Shown here: piece by piece, positions 31,836 through 40,470 of the stretch
Layout of the letters: each line of letters opens with the position of its first letter
Position numbering within the stretch: the first letter of the stretch is position 1
Assembly (NCBI RefSeq): GCF_018449575.1
Contig: NZ_JAAVUT010000029.1
Location: 1 to 44,370 of the forward strand
From: Sodalis sp. dw_96
GTDB taxonomy: Bacteria; Pseudomonadota; Gammaproteobacteria; Enterobacterales; Enterobacteriaceae
DNA: 44,370 bases
Direction: 5' to 3'
Translations under genes and position numbers: made by a program
Notes under the pieces: generated by a model
Told to the model about the DNA's origin: nothing
What the model saw: the letters and a program-made list of their open reading frames with translations, nothing else
Database searches by the model: none

Positions 31836-34441
31836 GCTGACTCCGCCAACTTGCCAACATAATTATTCTCATATTTTGATAAGTATGAGTTTGGAATTGC
31901 AGGCCATTGTTTAAAAGTATAATAAAAAGAATAATCATTATTTATGATGTCATCAATTAATCTTCGCGCTGGAATTTCTTCATTTAAAATGATATGAGCA
32001 CATACACTTACAGCTGACTTATTATCAATACCTATTGCATTCATTAATGCTGTTTTATTTATCTTATTGTTTAATGATTTATTTGCCAACTCCTTATTTA
32101 TGATCAAAATATTTTTTGAGTGAATATCTTCATAATCATTCCGGTTAATATTTAGTAAATTTATGACTTTTTGATAGGCACCCTCCCGGAGATAGGCATA
32201 AGTTAAGTTAACAAGATAATCTTGATATTCAATACCAAGGGAAAGTGCCTTATCTAAAATAATATAGCTATCTTCGTATCGTCCTAGCTCTACCAAATAT
32301 TTCCATTTAAGCATTAGCCAAGTTTTTTCAGAAATGGCATCTTTAGTTTTTTCAAGAAGCTTTTCGCAATTAATTTCATCAATGGTGTCAAACATTAATA
32401 TTTCTAAAATCTTAGATGCGCATTCTTCAAAATTTTTCGCATCAAGGGATTTTACGGCATACTGTTTTGCTTGTTTGAGATCATGATCGAAACTTAAAAA
32501 GTGCTCTGCACTAAAAATAAGCAAAGTGGCATCATTTTCAAGAGAAAACTCTTTAGAATATCTTTCAAATAATGCCATATTGGCTTTGATATTTTCATCT
32601 TTTAATTTTAAATTACTCATACTAGAGTGTATGTCTAGCAAAAGATGAAGTATAGTTGTTTTTTTGTATGAAGAAGATAACAAATAAATATTATTCAATT
32701 CAGTAATGATCTCCATTGTTTTTTGAAGAGTCTTTTCAAACTTTATGAAATTTATTCTCAATGCTAAGTAATCTTCATCATGAGGATTTATTGATGCCAT
32801 TTTTTCAAGCATCACTTCCATAGATTCCTTATATTCTTTATCATTAATTACAAGTAAATTTCTTTTTCTCAACGCTCGTTCTTTAATATGCCAAGCTCGA
32901 TTATCCAAACTAGGATCTATTGTAAGACTTATATCCAATTCTGTTAAAATTTTATTGATGGGCGGTTCTTTCGGTGGATGTTTTGATTCAATATAGCTTA
33001 GACCAGCTGACGCGAACTCATTTCTTATAGATGAATTATATTTAAACTTCTCCAATATGGATGAAATATATTCATATCTATCAGATGTATTTATAAAAAG
33101 TGTCGATTTTAAAAGATGGTTCCTCGGACTAAATTCATCCATTTCGATAAGCTTATCGACCTGAATTAATGCTTTCTCATATTGCTCTTTGATTTTATAA
33201 ATTGAAACAAGTCTGGATATATAAGTTCGCCTTAAATTTTCATTATCACAAATGATAATATTTTTTTCAGCCTCTTGTTCCGCATCATCATATTTATTAT
33301 GTTTTATTAAATTATCAATTGACAACAGATTTCTAAAATCAATTTCTGTAAATGTCTCACCATCAATATATTTATCTTGAGATAATTCATTAATTAAATT
33401 TGAAATATCAAGTTTATTAGTATGACTCCTTAATTTACTTATATCCTCTGAAATGAATTTATTTGTGGACAACGAAAAGCTATCTTGTGTAAAATTGTTT
33501 AATATAATATCTCTTTTAGATGTTTTGAAATTTGCATCCAGAGATAGACCTTCTCCCTTTATATAAAAATGCAACTCAGCGAGAGCCTGATCAAATCCTT
33601 GAATTTCAATATAATACACTCTTTCTTTTTGCAAAATCTTTATTAAATCAGAATTTATTTCATCCTCATCCCTTAGGCACCAATAGATCCCATTAACTAA
33701 ATATTCCTCTTGACGAAGTAAATGGTCAACAACTGTCATAATCGATCGATCATTCCCAGCGTACCCCATGAAAATTAAACCGTATTTTTTAGCAAACTCG
33801 ATTAATTTATCTTTTGTATTTATTTCAAGGGATTCAGTTTCATTTAACGTGCTTTTAATACTATCAAAAAGATAATCACCATGTAATTTTATTATTTTTG
33901 GTCTCGATGAATTTACTGACAGTCCCCTTATAGAAGAATCATGTGCCCATTGCGATGGTCGCTCACGAGAAAACTGATAAAAAGCCTCATTGATTAAATC
34001 ATCAAAGTTTGTTGTAAATACAGTATCAAAAAAACCGCTTTGAAACAAGCTGACTAAATATGAATATCCAATTGATGGCAATTTACCATCAACTTGCTGT
34101 TCAACAAAACGGCGCCTTTGTGAGGGGAGGTCAAAAACTTTTTCAAATAGCGATGAATACTCATTTGAAGAATCGTACCAAGTTGATTCGTTTTCCCGAA
34201 GGTAATCTTTTGCCTTTTTTTCGTCAGAGGATGCATCACCTGAAAGTAATTCATAAACCTCTTTACGCCATTCATCTACTAATTGAGTTCCCGATTGTAT
34301 TCCCGAGGTAACGGAAGCTCCAGCACCTAAAAAAAGGCTATAATTTGGACTATTCCCAGATTTTGCCTTGACATAATTAGCAAGATCTTTAATCGTTCTT
34401 TTTTTGTAAGGTATTGTTTTTTCTAAATCTAATAATTTCAT
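31832..34441 (-). CDS. SIR2-domain protein with helical repeats, probable anti-phage defence
   Basis: 869 residues from the ATG at 34441 (GGAG eight bases upstream); the frame is open 38 codons further. The N-terminal SIR2-like NAD-binding domain (about 30-290) has G39-A-G-A-S43, TTNFDD (143-148, N145), KLHGD (185-189, H187) and GYAGND (226-231), all the residues expected for NAD cleavage. Residues about 380-850 are helical repeats, probably TPR-like (for example EQYEKALIQVDKLIEM and YEDSYIILDKALSLG). Related SIR2 proteins in Thoeris and DSR defence deplete NAD on infection. Strongly AT-rich, antisense to the late genes, between S and V. Defence is inferred from architecture. Confidence 0.85.
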   Translation of the reverse strand: MKLLDLEKTIPYKKRTIKDLANYVKAKSGNSPNYSLFLGAGASVTSGIQSGTQLVDEWRKEVYELLSGDASSDEKKAKDYLRENESTWYDSSNEYSSLFEKVFDLPSQRRRFVEQQVDGKLPSIGYSYLVSLFQSGFFDTVFTTNFDDLINEAFYQFSRERPSQWAHDSSIRGLSVNSSRPKIIKLHGDYLFDSIKSTLNETESLEINTKDKLIEFAKKYGLIFMGYAGNDRSIMTVVDHLLRQEEYLVNGIYWCLRDEDEINSDLIKILQKERVYYIEIQGFDQALAELHFYIKGEGLSLDANFKTSKRDIILNNFTQDSFSLSTNKFISEDISKLRSHTNKLDISNLINELSQDKYIDGETFTEIDFRNLLSIDNLIKHNKYDDAEQEAEKNIIICDNENLRRTYISRLVSIYKIKEQYEKALIQVDKLIEMDEFSPRNHLLKSTLFINTSDRYEYISSILEKFKYNSSIRNEFASAGLSYIESKHPPKEPPINKILTELDISLTIDPSLDNRAWHIKERALRKRNLLVINDKEYKESMEVMLEKMASINPHDEDYLALRINFIKFEKTLQKTMEIITELNNIYLLSSSYKKTTILHLLLDIHSSMSNLKLKDENIKANMALFERYSKEFSLENDATLLIFSAEHFLSFDHDLKQAKQYAVKSLDAKNFEECASKILEILMFDTIDEINCEKLLEKTKDAISEKTWLMLKWKYLVELGRYEDSYIILDKALSLGIEYQDYLVNLTYAYLREGAYQKVINLLNINRNDYEDIHSKNILIINKELANKSLNNKINKTALMNAIGIDNKSAVSVCAHIILNEEIPARRLIDDIINNDYSFYYTFKQWPAIPNSYLSKYENNYVGKLAESA

Positions 34442-34536
34442 TGATGCTTCTCCGACGGTATTTATTACTATCCAATAGAAGAAAACATTAAAACCATAAA
34501 ATTTAAATGGTTTTGTAATTATTAACATGATTTTGA

Positions 34537-34554
34537 TGTGTAAGTCACGCAACA
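34537..34554 (+). promoter_or_regulatory. Ogr-type late activator site (PV)
   Basis: TGT (34537-34539), 12 bases, ACA (34552-34554): a perfect TGT-N12-ACA element. Ogr sites centre near -55, which would put the transcription start near 34600, just before V. It sits between the SIR2 gene and V, so the cargo leaves this promoter in place. Confidence 0.55.
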
Positions 34555-34630
34555 AATCAAAAAATTAGTTAACTTTCGTGTTATCAATCCATCATAAAAG
34601 TTATGGATAGACATACATCAGATAATAAAT

Positions 34631-35233
34631 TTGAGACTATTAAATAACCTCGTTCAATTTGGCATCATCGCTTCTATTGATCTTGACAACTCCTTGTGCC
34701 GGATAAGCACTCGCGATAATACAACAACCTGGCTCCCCTGGCTGACCGCCCGCGCCGGTCGTACCCGCACTTGGTGGGCACCCTCCATCGGTGAGCAAGT
34801 TTTAGTGCTATCCCTCGGCGGCGAACTCGATACTGCCTTTGTGCTGCCCGGCGTCTTTTCCGATGAATTCCCCGCGCCTTCCGCCTCCGCAGATGCAATC
34901 CATATAGCCTTCCCGGATGGCGCGGTGATCGAATACGAACCGCTTACCGGTGCGTTATCTGTTATCGGCATCAAAACCGCGAGTATTAGTGCCGCTGAAA
35001 GTGTAACGGTCACCGCACCGCAGATCACCTGCACCGCCTCGACCCGTATCACCCTGGACACGCCCGAGGTAATCTGCACCCAAAAGCTCACCGCCCAAAC
35101 CATCGACATCCAGCAAGGCGGCACCATCACCGGCAACTTGACCCACAGCGGCGGCAATCTCTCCTCCAACGGTGTGGTGGTGCATAACCATACCCATCTG
35201 GGCGTGCACGGGCCGACGGGCGGTCCGCTATGA
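34631..35233 (+). CDS. V: Baseplate spike protein gpV (start uncertain)
   Basis: About 200 residues (P2 V, 211). It forms the trimeric membrane-piercing spike. Family features: TWLPWLTARAGRTRTWWAPS, GEQVLVLSLGGELDTAFVLP, PDGAVIEYEP, repeated beta-helix strands (SAAESVTVTAPQITCTASTR) and the C-terminal metal-binding tip HNHTHLGVHGP. The start is unclear: the frame has no ATG, TTG 34631 lacks a Shine-Dalgarno, and an ATG at 34603 lies in another frame that stops after 14 codons. The 5' end may have been altered when the SIR2 cargo was acquired. Confidence 0.88.
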   Translation: MRLLNNLVQFGIIASIDLDNSLCRISTRDNTTTWLPWLTARAGRTRTWWAPSIGEQVLVLSLGGELDTAFVLPGVFSDEFPAPSASADAIHIAFPDGAVIEYEPLTGALSVIGIKTASISAAESVTVTAPQITCTASTRITLDTPEVICTQKLTAQTIDIQQGGTITGNLTHSGGNLSSNGVVVHNHTHLGVHGPTGGPL

Positions 35234-35580
35234 ACAACGCCACCTATCTCGGCATGAACCGCGACAACGGGCGCGCGCTTACGGATATCGACCATATCCG
35301 CCAAAGCGTGGCCGATATCCTGATTACCCCCATCGGCTCTCGGCCCATGCGCCGGGCCTATGGTTCGCTGTTATCCGAGCTGATAGACCAGCCGCAAAAC
35401 GACGCCCTGCGCCTGCAAATCATGGCGGTGTGTTACAGCGCCATTTTGCGATGGGAGCCGCGTATCGCCCTGTCCGGCATTACCTTTGCCACAACCTATA
35501 ACGGCAACATGGTGGTAGAGCTGTCCGGTAACACGGTCAGTCCCCAGGCTGATATTTCTTTATCCATTCCGGTGAACTGA
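35230..35580 (+). CDS. W: Baseplate assembly protein gpW
   Basis: 116 residues (P2 W, 115), a gp25-like baseplate protein with lysozyme-like fold. NRDNGRALTDIDHIRQSVAD, ILITPIGSRPMRRAYGS and QNDALRLQIMAV match the family. It overlaps V by four bases (ATGA). Confidence 0.95.
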   Translation: MNNATYLGMNRDNGRALTDIDHIRQSVADILITPIGSRPMRRAYGSLLSELIDQPQNDALRLQIMAVCYSAILRWEPRIALSGITFATTYNGNMVVELSGNTVSPQADISLSIPVN

Positions 35581-35582
35581 CC

Positions 35583-36491
35583 ATGCCGTCCATTGATCTC
35601 AGCCAGTTACCCGCACCCCAGGTAGTCGAAGCTCTGGATTACGAAGTGCTGTTAGCCGAGCGCAAGGCCACGCTGATTTCCCTCTATCCGACGGAGCAGC
35701 AAGAGGCCGTCGCCCGCACCCTGGCGCTGGAGTCCGAGCCGATGGTTAAGCTGCTGCAAGAGAACGCCTATCGGGAGCTGATATTGCGCCAGCGTATCAA
35801 CGAGGCTGCGCAGGCGGTGATGGTGGCTTACGCCAACGGACCGGACCTGGACCAGATGGCGGCGAATTTTAAAGTCTCCCGCCTGCTGGTTCAGCCCGCC
35901 GATATGCTGGCGGTGCCACCGGTGGCTGCGCTCTATGAGTCCGATACCGATTTGCGACTGCGTACGCCGCAGGCCTTTGAGGGTTTGAGCGTGGCCGGGC
36001 CCACCGGCGCGTATGAATATCACGCCCGCAGCGCTGACGGTCGGGTGGCAGATGCCTCGGCTATCAGCCCGTCACCGGCCTGCGTGACGATTTCCATCCT
36101 TTCTCGGGAGGGCGATGGCAGAGCATCCAACGACCTACTGGCGGTTGTTGAAACGGCGCTCAATGATGAGGACGTCCGCCCGGTGGCCGACCGGGTGACG
36201 GTGCAATCAGCGAAAATTATCCCTTATCGCATCGATGCCAAACTTTATCTTTTCCCCGGTCCGGAGGCGGGGCCGGTACGCGACGCGGCGGAAAAACGCT
36301 TAACGGCCTTTATCACCGAAAAGAGCCGTTTGGGCCGCAATATCCGCCTGTCGGCACTCAATGCCGCCTTGCATGTGGAAGGCGTGGAGCGCGTCGAAAT
36401 ATCGCTCCCTCAGGAAGATGTGGTGCTGGATAAAACCCAGGCCGCTTACTGCGAAGGTTATCAGATAACCCTGGGCGGTGCCGATGCGTAA
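35583..36491 (+). CDS. J: Baseplate assembly protein gpJ
   Basis: 302 residues (P2 J, 302). It belongs to the baseplate J family (Mu gp47-like) and forms the baseplate wedge. Visible blocks: RQRINEAAQAVMVAYANGPD, LDQMAANF, the LRLRTPQAFEGLSVAGPTGA segment and the C-terminal TAFITEKSRLGRNIRLSALN. It follows W by two bases. Confidence 0.95.
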   Translation: MPSIDLSQLPAPQVVEALDYEVLLAERKATLISLYPTEQQEAVARTLALESEPMVKLLQENAYRELILRQRINEAAQAVMVAYANGPDLDQMAANFKVSRLLVQPADMLAVPPVAALYESDTDLRLRTPQAFEGLSVAGPTGAYEYHARSADGRVADASAISPSPACVTISILSREGDGRASNDLLAVVETALNDEDVRPVADRVTVQSAKIIPYRIDAKLYLFPGPEAGPVRDAAEKRLTAFITEKSRLGRNIRLSALNAALHVEGVERVEISLPQEDVVLDKTQAAYCEGYQITLGGADA

Positions 36492-37092
36492 CCGCCTGCT
36501 GCCGGTGGGCTCCAGTCAGCTTGAAGTGGCGGCCGCCGAGGCGTGTGCGCGGCTTGGAGAACTGGCCGTGCCGCTTCGCACATTGTGGAATCCTGACACC
36601 TGCCCGCTGGCGTTGCTGCCCTATCTGGCCTGGGCGTTTTCCGTGGACCGCTGGGACGAGAGCTGGAGCGAAGAAGCTAAACGCGCCGTGGTGCGCGCCT
36701 CTTTTTTTATCCATAAACACAAAGGCACCATCGGCGCACTGCGGCGGGTGGTGGAGCCGCTCGGCTATCTTATTCAGGTGACGGAATGGTGGCAGACCAA
36801 TGATGCCCCCGGCACGTTCCGCCTGGATGTCGGCATGGTGGAGACCGGCATCACCGGAGAGATTTACGGCGAGCTGGTACGTCTGGTGAATGATGCCAAG
36901 CCGGTAAGCCGCCACCTGACCGGCCTGTCCGTCCATTTGGAAACGCCCGGTATCATCTCGGTAAGCGCGGTGAGTTATGACGGCGACGAGCTCACCATCT
37001 ATCCCTATTTCCCCGACACCCTTACCGTGGCCGGCCAGTGTGTCACCGGCGGTGGGGTGCATCTTATCGACACGTTACGAGTATCTTTATGA
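36484..37092 (+). CDS. I: Baseplate protein gpI
   Basis: 202 residues from the ATG at 36484, overlapping the end of J by eight bases; a GTG two codons earlier is the alternative. P2 I has 176 residues, so this one is somewhat longer. Family features: LLPVGSSQLEVAAAEACARL, LPYLAWAFSVDRWDESWSEE and KRAVVRASFFIHKHKGTIGA. The last 35 residues (ELTIYPYFPDTLTVAGQ onward) extend beyond P2 I. It joins the baseplate to the tail fibre. Confidence 0.93.
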   Translation: MRNRLLPVGSSQLEVAAAEACARLGELAVPLRTLWNPDTCPLALLPYLAWAFSVDRWDESWSEEAKRAVVRASFFIHKHKGTIGALRRVVEPLGYLIQVTEWWQTNDAPGTFRLDVGMVETGITGEIYGELVRLVNDAKPVSRHLTGLSVHLETPGIISVSAVSYDGDELTIYPYFPDTLTVAGQCVTGGGVHLIDTLRVSL

Positions 37093-38291
37093 CCATCAAA
37101 TATTTCGCGCTATTAACGCACCAGGGGGCGGCAAAACTCGCCAATGCCACCGCCCTGGGGACAAAGCTGGAACTTACCCATCTGGCGGTGGGCGACGGTG
37201 GCGGGAGCCTTCCCACCCCGGACCCGGCTATGACAATGCTGATAAAGGAGCAGCGCCGCGCGCCGCTGAACTCACTCTCAGTGGATGCGTACAACCCAAA
37301 CCAAATCATTACCGAGCAAATCATCCCGGAAAATGAGGGCGGGTTTTGGATACGGGAAATCGGCCTCTATGACAGCGACGGCGATTTGATTGCCATCGCC
37401 AACTGCCCTGAAACCTATAAACCCCGGCTTCAGGAAGGCAGCGGACGCACGCAGATAGTGCGGATGATATTAATCGTCAGCCATACCCAGGCGGTGATGC
37501 TGAAAATCGACCCGTCGGTGGTCCTGGCCTCGCGTCAATTCGTCTCGGAAGAGCTCAAGCGGCTGTCCGAAGCTTTCCGTAGGGAATTGCAAGAGCGTGC
37601 CGATTCGCCTGATTACCCCGACGCCAGCCTGACGACAAAAGGCATGGTTCAGTTAAGCAATGACACAGATTCCGGCAGCGACACTGTGGCGGCAACGGCC
37701 TGTGCGCTGAAAAAGGTTAACGACCTGGCGCTTGGCATCGCCGACAACCTGGCGAAAATGCTGGGCGACCCGGTCGCGGCCCGTCTCCATCTTGGCCTGG
37801 GTTTGTTGGCGCAAAAAGACACCTTGAGCGCCAAGGATGTTAACGCCATCGCTGTTGATGAGCTGGCGGGAATACCGCTGCCCTGGACACAGGCGGTCCC
37901 TCCCGACGGCTGGTTAAATTGCAATGGCGCCTCTTTTGATAAACGACGTTATCCGGCGCTGGCAAAAGCCTACCCCGAGGGAAAAATACCTGACCTGCGG
38001 GGACAGTTTATTCGCGGGTGGTACGGTGATCGTATCCCCGGCAAAGACTACGCAATATTGGGTTCGCAACGTAGCGTTTTTACCGGACCTGTCATGGCCA
38101 CCTTAAAATATAACAGTGTTGAGGTCGTCGGCATTTCCGACGACAAGGAAACGAATAATGCTCCGGATAGTGAAGTACAGGACCCAGTTTGGGTTACCGA
38201 TGCGGTCCCGGGCGTTAAGTATAAAAGCATGTTTTTATGTGCCGATGGCCCGGACATTACTTTCTTTAATTACATCACGAGGGCAGCATAA
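37089..38291 (+). CDS. H: Short tail fibre protein gpH with tail-collar domain
   Basis: 400 residues from the ATG at 37089, overlapping the I stop; much shorter than P2 H (669). The N-terminal attachment domain is conserved (YFALLTHQGAAKLANATALG, FWIREIGLYDSDGDLIAIAN). The centre has a helical stalk with the TTKGMVQLSNDTDSGSDTVA repeat of fibres, then a phage tail-collar domain (PPDGWLNCNGASFDKRRYPA, then KIPDLRGQFIRGW). The C-terminal receptor-binding part differs from P2, as fibre tips often do. G follows with a one-base overlap. Confidence 0.92.
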   Translation: MTIKYFALLTHQGAAKLANATALGTKLELTHLAVGDGGGSLPTPDPAMTMLIKEQRRAPLNSLSVDAYNPNQIITEQIIPENEGGFWIREIGLYDSDGDLIAIANCPETYKPRLQEGSGRTQIVRMILIVSHTQAVMLKIDPSVVLASRQFVSEELKRLSEAFRRELQERADSPDYPDASLTTKGMVQLSNDTDSGSDTVAATACALKKVNDLALGIADNLAKMLGDPVAARLHLGLGLLAQKDTLSAKDVNAIAVDELAGIPLPWTQAVPPDGWLNCNGASFDKRRYPALAKAYPEGKIPDLRGQFIRGWYGDRIPGKDYAILGSQRSVFTGPVMATLKYNSVEVVGISDDKETNNAPDSEVQDPVWVTDAVPGVKYKSMFLCADGPDITFFNYITRAA

Positions 38292-38920
38292 TGGCCGACT
38301 ATTCACTGAACATCCCCCGAGCCGTATTAAATGACCAGGGGCTTGCCGAGCAGGCCGGCTGGATAACCGTCTATGGCGCACATCCTTTAACCCGCGAATA
38401 TTGCCGGGCGTCCATGGAGTATTTGCCCCTCGGCATCGGCTTACCGGAGCATGGATATCAAGACGCGCCGACATTACCGGGAAATGACGCCGCAATCTTG
38501 CGCGCTGAAAATGGCAATATCTGGGAAATCCAGCCGGATTTTCGCGGCAAGACGGCCTATGTTACGGCAACTCGCCAAGCTCATTTGATTACCGAACCGG
38601 GTGAACTGCCGCCGTCGTTTACCTTATTGCCGCCCGCTACCGATTATGATATCTGGACCGGCAAGCGCTGGAAAACCGACACCCACGCAGAAAAGGCTGC
38701 CGTGATAGCCAGCGCGGAAAAAGAAAAAACGCACCTCACCGAACAGGCGGACCGGCATATTGCCACCTTGGCGCGGGCGGTGAAATTGGGCATTGCCACC
38801 CCGGAGGAAAAAACATTGCTGACGCAATGGGAGACCTACAGCGTTTTACTGCGCCGGGTAGAGACCGCCAATGCGGCGTCTGTCATCTGGCCCGCGGTGC
38901 CGGGAACAGTCGCAAACTAA
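38291..38920 (+). CDS. G: Tail fibre assembly protein gpG
   Basis: 209 residues. It acts as a chaperone for the fibre. Family features include the C-terminal helical segment (HIATLARAVKLGIATPEEKT, LLTQWETYSVLLRRVETA), which ends the tail-fibre assembly family, and the ATDYDIWTGKRWKTD segment. It overlaps H by one base (TAATG). Two hairpins follow. Confidence 0.92.
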   Translation: MADYSLNIPRAVLNDQGLAEQAGWITVYGAHPLTREYCRASMEYLPLGIGLPEHGYQDAPTLPGNDAAILRAENGNIWEIQPDFRGKTAYVTATRQAHLITEPGELPPSFTLLPPATDYDIWTGKRWKTDTHAEKAAVIASAEKEKTHLTEQADRHIATLARAVKLGIATPEEKTLLTQWETYSVLLRRVETANAASVIWPAVPGTVAN

Positions 38921-38941
38921 AACCGTCATTAAAATAGCCAC

Positions 38942-39018
38942 GGCGGTTTCATTCGGCCAATTTTTTGAAGGCCTAAACCGCCTTGTATTTCAAACAGCCC
39001 GTTCACGTCGGCGGGCTG
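38942..39018. terminator. Convergent hairpins between G and the UmuD'-like gene
   Basis: GGCGGTTT (38942-38949) pairs with AAACCGCC (38975-38982) with an inner GGCC/GGCC pair, after gene G; no long T-run follows. CAGCCCG (38995-39001) pairs with CGGGCTG (39012-39018); on the minus strand it is followed by TTTG. They separate convergent G and the UmuD'-like gene and probably act as terminators. Confidence 0.5.
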
Positions 39019-39032
39019 ACATATTTCTCCGG

Positions 39033-39428
39033 TCAAAACAAACACGGATTATCATCAAATTCCCCGGTGCGCATATCATTCACCGCATGGGTCACCACGC
39101 CCCAGCAAATCGTTTCTTCGCCCATAACCTCTTCGCCCTCGGCATAGAGGGTGATGTGATTGGAGCCATCCAACTTTTCCAGGCCGCGCACCGGATATAA
39201 CCGCACGCGGCGTAATGCAAATTCGCAGCCTATTTCCGCCACGATGATACTGCCGTCCACGGGTGCTAATGACCTGTCCACGACCAGCAGCGCATCCGGG
39301 AAAATGCCGACCCGATGTGCTCCTTGTGACACGCGCATAAGGAAGGTGGATGCCGGATGACGGATACAGGCAGCGTCCAGGCTGGTACGTTTTTCAAGAT
39401 AATCCTGCGCGGGGGAGGGAAAGGCCAT
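39033..39428 (-). CDS. UmuD'-like protein lacking the catalytic dyad
   Basis: 131 residues of the UmuD/LexA S24 peptidase family. UmuD cuts itself between Cys24 and Gly25 to give UmuD', a translesion polymerase V subunit. This protein starts MAFPSPAQDYLEKRTSLDAA, aligning with the start of UmuD' (GFPSPAADY), so the cleavable tail is absent; an in-frame stop lies shortly upstream of the ATG. The Ser of GDSM is Ala37 (SQGAH) and the Lys of EFTVKK is Arg (EFALRR, 69-74). It should be folded but unable to cleave. No umuC is nearby. It lies in the P2 Z/fun locus with an SOS box just upstream. Confidence 0.85.
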   Translation of the reverse strand: MAFPSPAQDYLEKRTSLDAACIRHPASTFLMRVSQGAHRVGIFPDALLVVDRSLAPVDGSIIVAEIGCEFALRRVRLYPVRGLEKLDGSNHITLYAEGEEVMGEETICWGVVTHAVNDMRTGEFDDNPCLF

Positions 39429-39444
39429 AGTTGTTATCTCACAT

Positions 39445-39464
39445 TACTGTATATAATTACAGGT
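39445..39464 (-). promoter_or_regulatory. LexA (SOS) box of the UmuD'-like gene
   Basis: TACTGTATATAATTACAG has the full CTG-N10-CAG core (39447-39462) and the TATATA-type interior of strong LexA boxes. It lies 19 bases upstream of the ATG at 39428 and would overlap the promoter, so the gene should be induced by DNA damage. Confidence 0.88.
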
Positions 39465-39664
39465 TATGATATAAACAGATGTTTGTGAAGTCTTGCTTAA
39501 GCTTTAAACAGCCGAACCGGCGAAACCGTCTGGTTTTATTGAGAAAATAAAAATGTCTATTGGGGCTGCATCGCTGTTGTCCTGAACCTGCCACGGCGCA
39601 ACCCCCGAGACGGCTTATCACCCGTTACGTATGCTTGGCTGATACCCTACTCTTTGAGGTCAGC

Positions 39665-40402
39665 ATGCCTTTTCAGCAACACACCATCGGCCCGGCAACG
39701 CTTTACTGCGGCGACAGTCTTGATATCCTGCGTGAGTTAAATGAACCGGTGGATGCGCTTATCACCGACCCGCCTTACAGCAGCGGCGGCCTGCATCACA
39801 GCGCGCGGACTCGATTACCGGGTGATAAATATCTCAACAGTGCTAAATATCATGAATTTTTTGGCGATAACAGAGATGCACGCTCCTGGTCATTTTGGAT
39901 GACGCAGTGGTTGAGCCAAACCCGCAGACTGGTGAAACCCGGCGGTTATGCCATGGTCTTTTCTGACTGGCGGCAGTTGCCTAGCCTGACGGATGTTTTG
40001 CAGGCCGGAGGATATATCTGGCGCGGTCTGGTGCCCTGGGACAAGACCGCCTCCAGCCGCGCGCCGCATACCGGTTATTTTCGCCATCAATGTGAGTATG
40101 TGGTGTGGGGTAGCGTCGGCATGCTACCCAAATGCCGGCATGGCGGACCCTGGCCGGGACTGATTGCAAAGCGGGTTATTCCGTCGGAAAAGCTGCATAT
40201 GACCGGGAAGCCGGTAGAGCTGATGGAGCAGCTGATAAAGCCGGTGGTGCCGGGCGGTCTGATACTCGACCCGTTTATGGGCAGTGCGTCAACGGGTGTG
40301 GCTGCGCTGCGGCAGGGGTATCGGTTTATCGGGATCGAGATGAGTCAGGAGTACTTTGATATTTCGTGTCAACGGCTTGAAACAGAATTGGCAAAGGTAT
40401 AG
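39665..40402 (+). CDS. DNA methyltransferase, beta class (N6-adenine or N4-cytosine)
   Basis: 245 residues from the ATG at 39665, which starts the family sequence MPFQQHTIGPATLYCGDSLD; 35 upstream codons show no similarity. The catalytic D35-P-P-Y38 comes before the AdoMet-binding D202-P-F-M-G-S-A-S-T-G211, the order of the beta class. A target-recognition region lies between (about 90-165). No restriction enzyme adjoins, so it is probably a solitary phage methylase that protects or regulates phage DNA. The GC content is like the phage, unlike the next gene. Target sequence unknown. Confidence 0.9.
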   Translation: MPFQQHTIGPATLYCGDSLDILRELNEPVDALITDPPYSSGGLHHSARTRLPGDKYLNSAKYHEFFGDNRDARSWSFWMTQWLSQTRRLVKPGGYAMVFSDWRQLPSLTDVLQAGGYIWRGLVPWDKTASSRAPHTGYFRHQCEYVVWGSVGMLPKCRHGGPWPGLIAKRVIPSEKLHMTGKPVELMEQLIKPVVPGGLILDPFMGSASTGVAALRQGYRFIGIEMSQEYFDISCQRLETELAKV

Positions 40403-40470
40403 TTGACTATGAATATGATCATATGAAAATTTTAGTCTTAAAAAATTCTATATTTGGAGTATGAAAATTA

